This document shows, piece after piece, positions 21,684 to 22,279 of a DNA stretch of 22,279 nt. The position numbers and the translations under genes are program-made. The stretch is taken from the NCBI GenBank assembly GCA_947380915.1, contig CANCSY010000029.1, positions 1-22,279 of the forward strand, written 5' to 3'. Numbering within the stretch: the first letter of the stretch is position 1; the number at the start of each line of letters is the position of its first letter. The stretch is from Beijerinckiaceae bacterium. GTDB lineage: Bacteria > Pseudomonadota > Alphaproteobacteria > Rhizobiales > Beijerinckiaceae. The notes beneath the pieces were generated by a model. The model was not told where the DNA came from. It saw nothing but the letters and a program-made list of their open reading frames with translations, and did not search any database.

Positions 21684-22279
21684 ATGGCTCACGATATCCT
21701 CGAAAACAGCGGCTTCGCCGCAGATCGCAAGCTGAATATCGTCGGCACCAATCCCATCAAGCACGATGGCTGGGACAAGGTGACGGGCGCGGCCAAGTTC
21801 TCCTCCGACGTGATCCTGCCGGGCATGCTCGTGGGCAAGATCCTGCGCAGCCCCCATGCCCATGCGGTGATCAAATCCATCGACACGTCAGCCGCCGAAA
21901 AGCTGGCGGGCGTGAAGGCGGTCGTCACCGGCGCCGACTTTCCCCAGATCAAGGAAGGGACCCCCTATGGCGACATGACTCGCATGGTCATGGCGCAGGA
22001 GAAGGTCTACCACGAGGGCCATCCCCTGGCCGCCGTCGCCGCCACCTCCGAGTCCATCGCCAAGAAGGCGCTGAAGCTCATCAAGGTCGAGTATGAGGTG
22101 CTGCCGCACGTCATCGACCCCGTGGCCGCCATGCAGCCGGATGCGCCGATCCTGCACAGCTACATGCGCACCAAGGGCGCCAAGCCCGGCGATCCCAAGG
22201 TCAGCGCCGACCGGCCTTCGAATGTGGTGGAGCGCTATGAGCTGGGCGTTGGCGATGTCGAGGCGGGCTTCGCCGAGGC
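21684..22279 (+). CDS. Molybdenum hydroxylase, molybdopterin-binding large subunit, 5' part
   Basis: The frame runs from ATG 21684, with GAGGGG six bases upstream, to the window edge without a stop, giving the first 198 codons. Typical N-terminal parts of the aldehyde oxidase/xanthine dehydrogenase a/b hammerhead domain are seen: VGTNPIKHDGWDKVTGAAKF, then LPGMLVGKILRSPHAHAVIK, GVKAVVTGADFP, EKVYHEGHPLAAVAATS and a KVEYEVLPHV stretch. These subunits are normally about 750-800 residues. The molybdenum cofactor and active-site loop that would separate CO dehydrogenase from ring hydroxylases lie beyond the window, so the substrate class is open. Confidence 0.9.
   Translation, partial: MAHDILENSGFAADRKLNIVGTNPIKHDGWDKVTGAAKFSSDVILPGMLVGKILRSPHAHAVIKSIDTSAAEKLAGVKAVVTGADFPQIKEGTPYGDMTRMVMAQEKVYHEGHPLAAVAATSESIAKKALKLIKVEYEVLPHVIDPVAAMQPDAPILHSYMRTKGAKPGDPKVSADRPSNVVERYELGVGDVEAGFAE

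Overview
The window is high-GC chromosomal DNA of an alphaproteobacterium, probably of the order Hyphomicrobiales. This is inferred from codon use, from a leucine attenuator in front of leuA, and from CO-dehydrogenase-type hydroxylase genes beside orphan Bug (TctC) binding proteins. It is interrupted by a visibly AT-richer integrated element.

Left host block (1-5038). The 5' end of an IS481-type transposase runs off the left edge. It is followed by a PhzF-family isomerase gene (+), a small lipoprotein gene (-) and serA (-). leuA (+) is divergent from serA and preceded by a leader peptide with five consecutive leucine codons and by hairpins. A strong intrinsic terminator and tRNA-Lys(CTT) follow.

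Integrated element (about 4994-11339). A perfect 51-bp direct repeat bounds it. The left copy starts at the first base of the tRNA-Lys anticodon loop and ends 6 bp past the CCA; the right copy is at 11289-11339. The excised circle would be 6295 bp. The element encodes a small two-helix membrane protein, a DUF6641-like protein, a protein with HUH endonuclease motifs (HCH and YxxK) that looks like a rolling-circle replication initiator or relaxase, a 62-residue protein with a tandem copy broken by two stops, a ribbon-helix-helix protein with a coupled 44-residue ORF, a catalytic-domain-only tyrosine recombinase, a secreted protein and the full-length integrase. A gene-free stretch next to the HUH gene holds three spaced copies of a 13-bp motif and could be an origin. 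Matching arm-type motifs lie inside both ends.

Right host block (11340-22279). The probable original tRNA terminator is followed by what looks like a catabolic and uptake cluster. It holds a UbiD-family decarboxylase, four separate TctC/Bug periplasmic binding proteins with no TctA/TctB membrane genes in view, a dienelactone-hydrolase-family protein, a bicupin, and the three subunit genes of a molybdenum hydroxylase (FAD, 2Fe-2S, and the start of the molybdopterin subunit, cut by the right edge). Together these suggest uptake, hydroxylation, decarboxylation and hydrolysis or ring cleavage of an aromatic or N-heterocyclic acid. The substrate cannot be read from the sequence.
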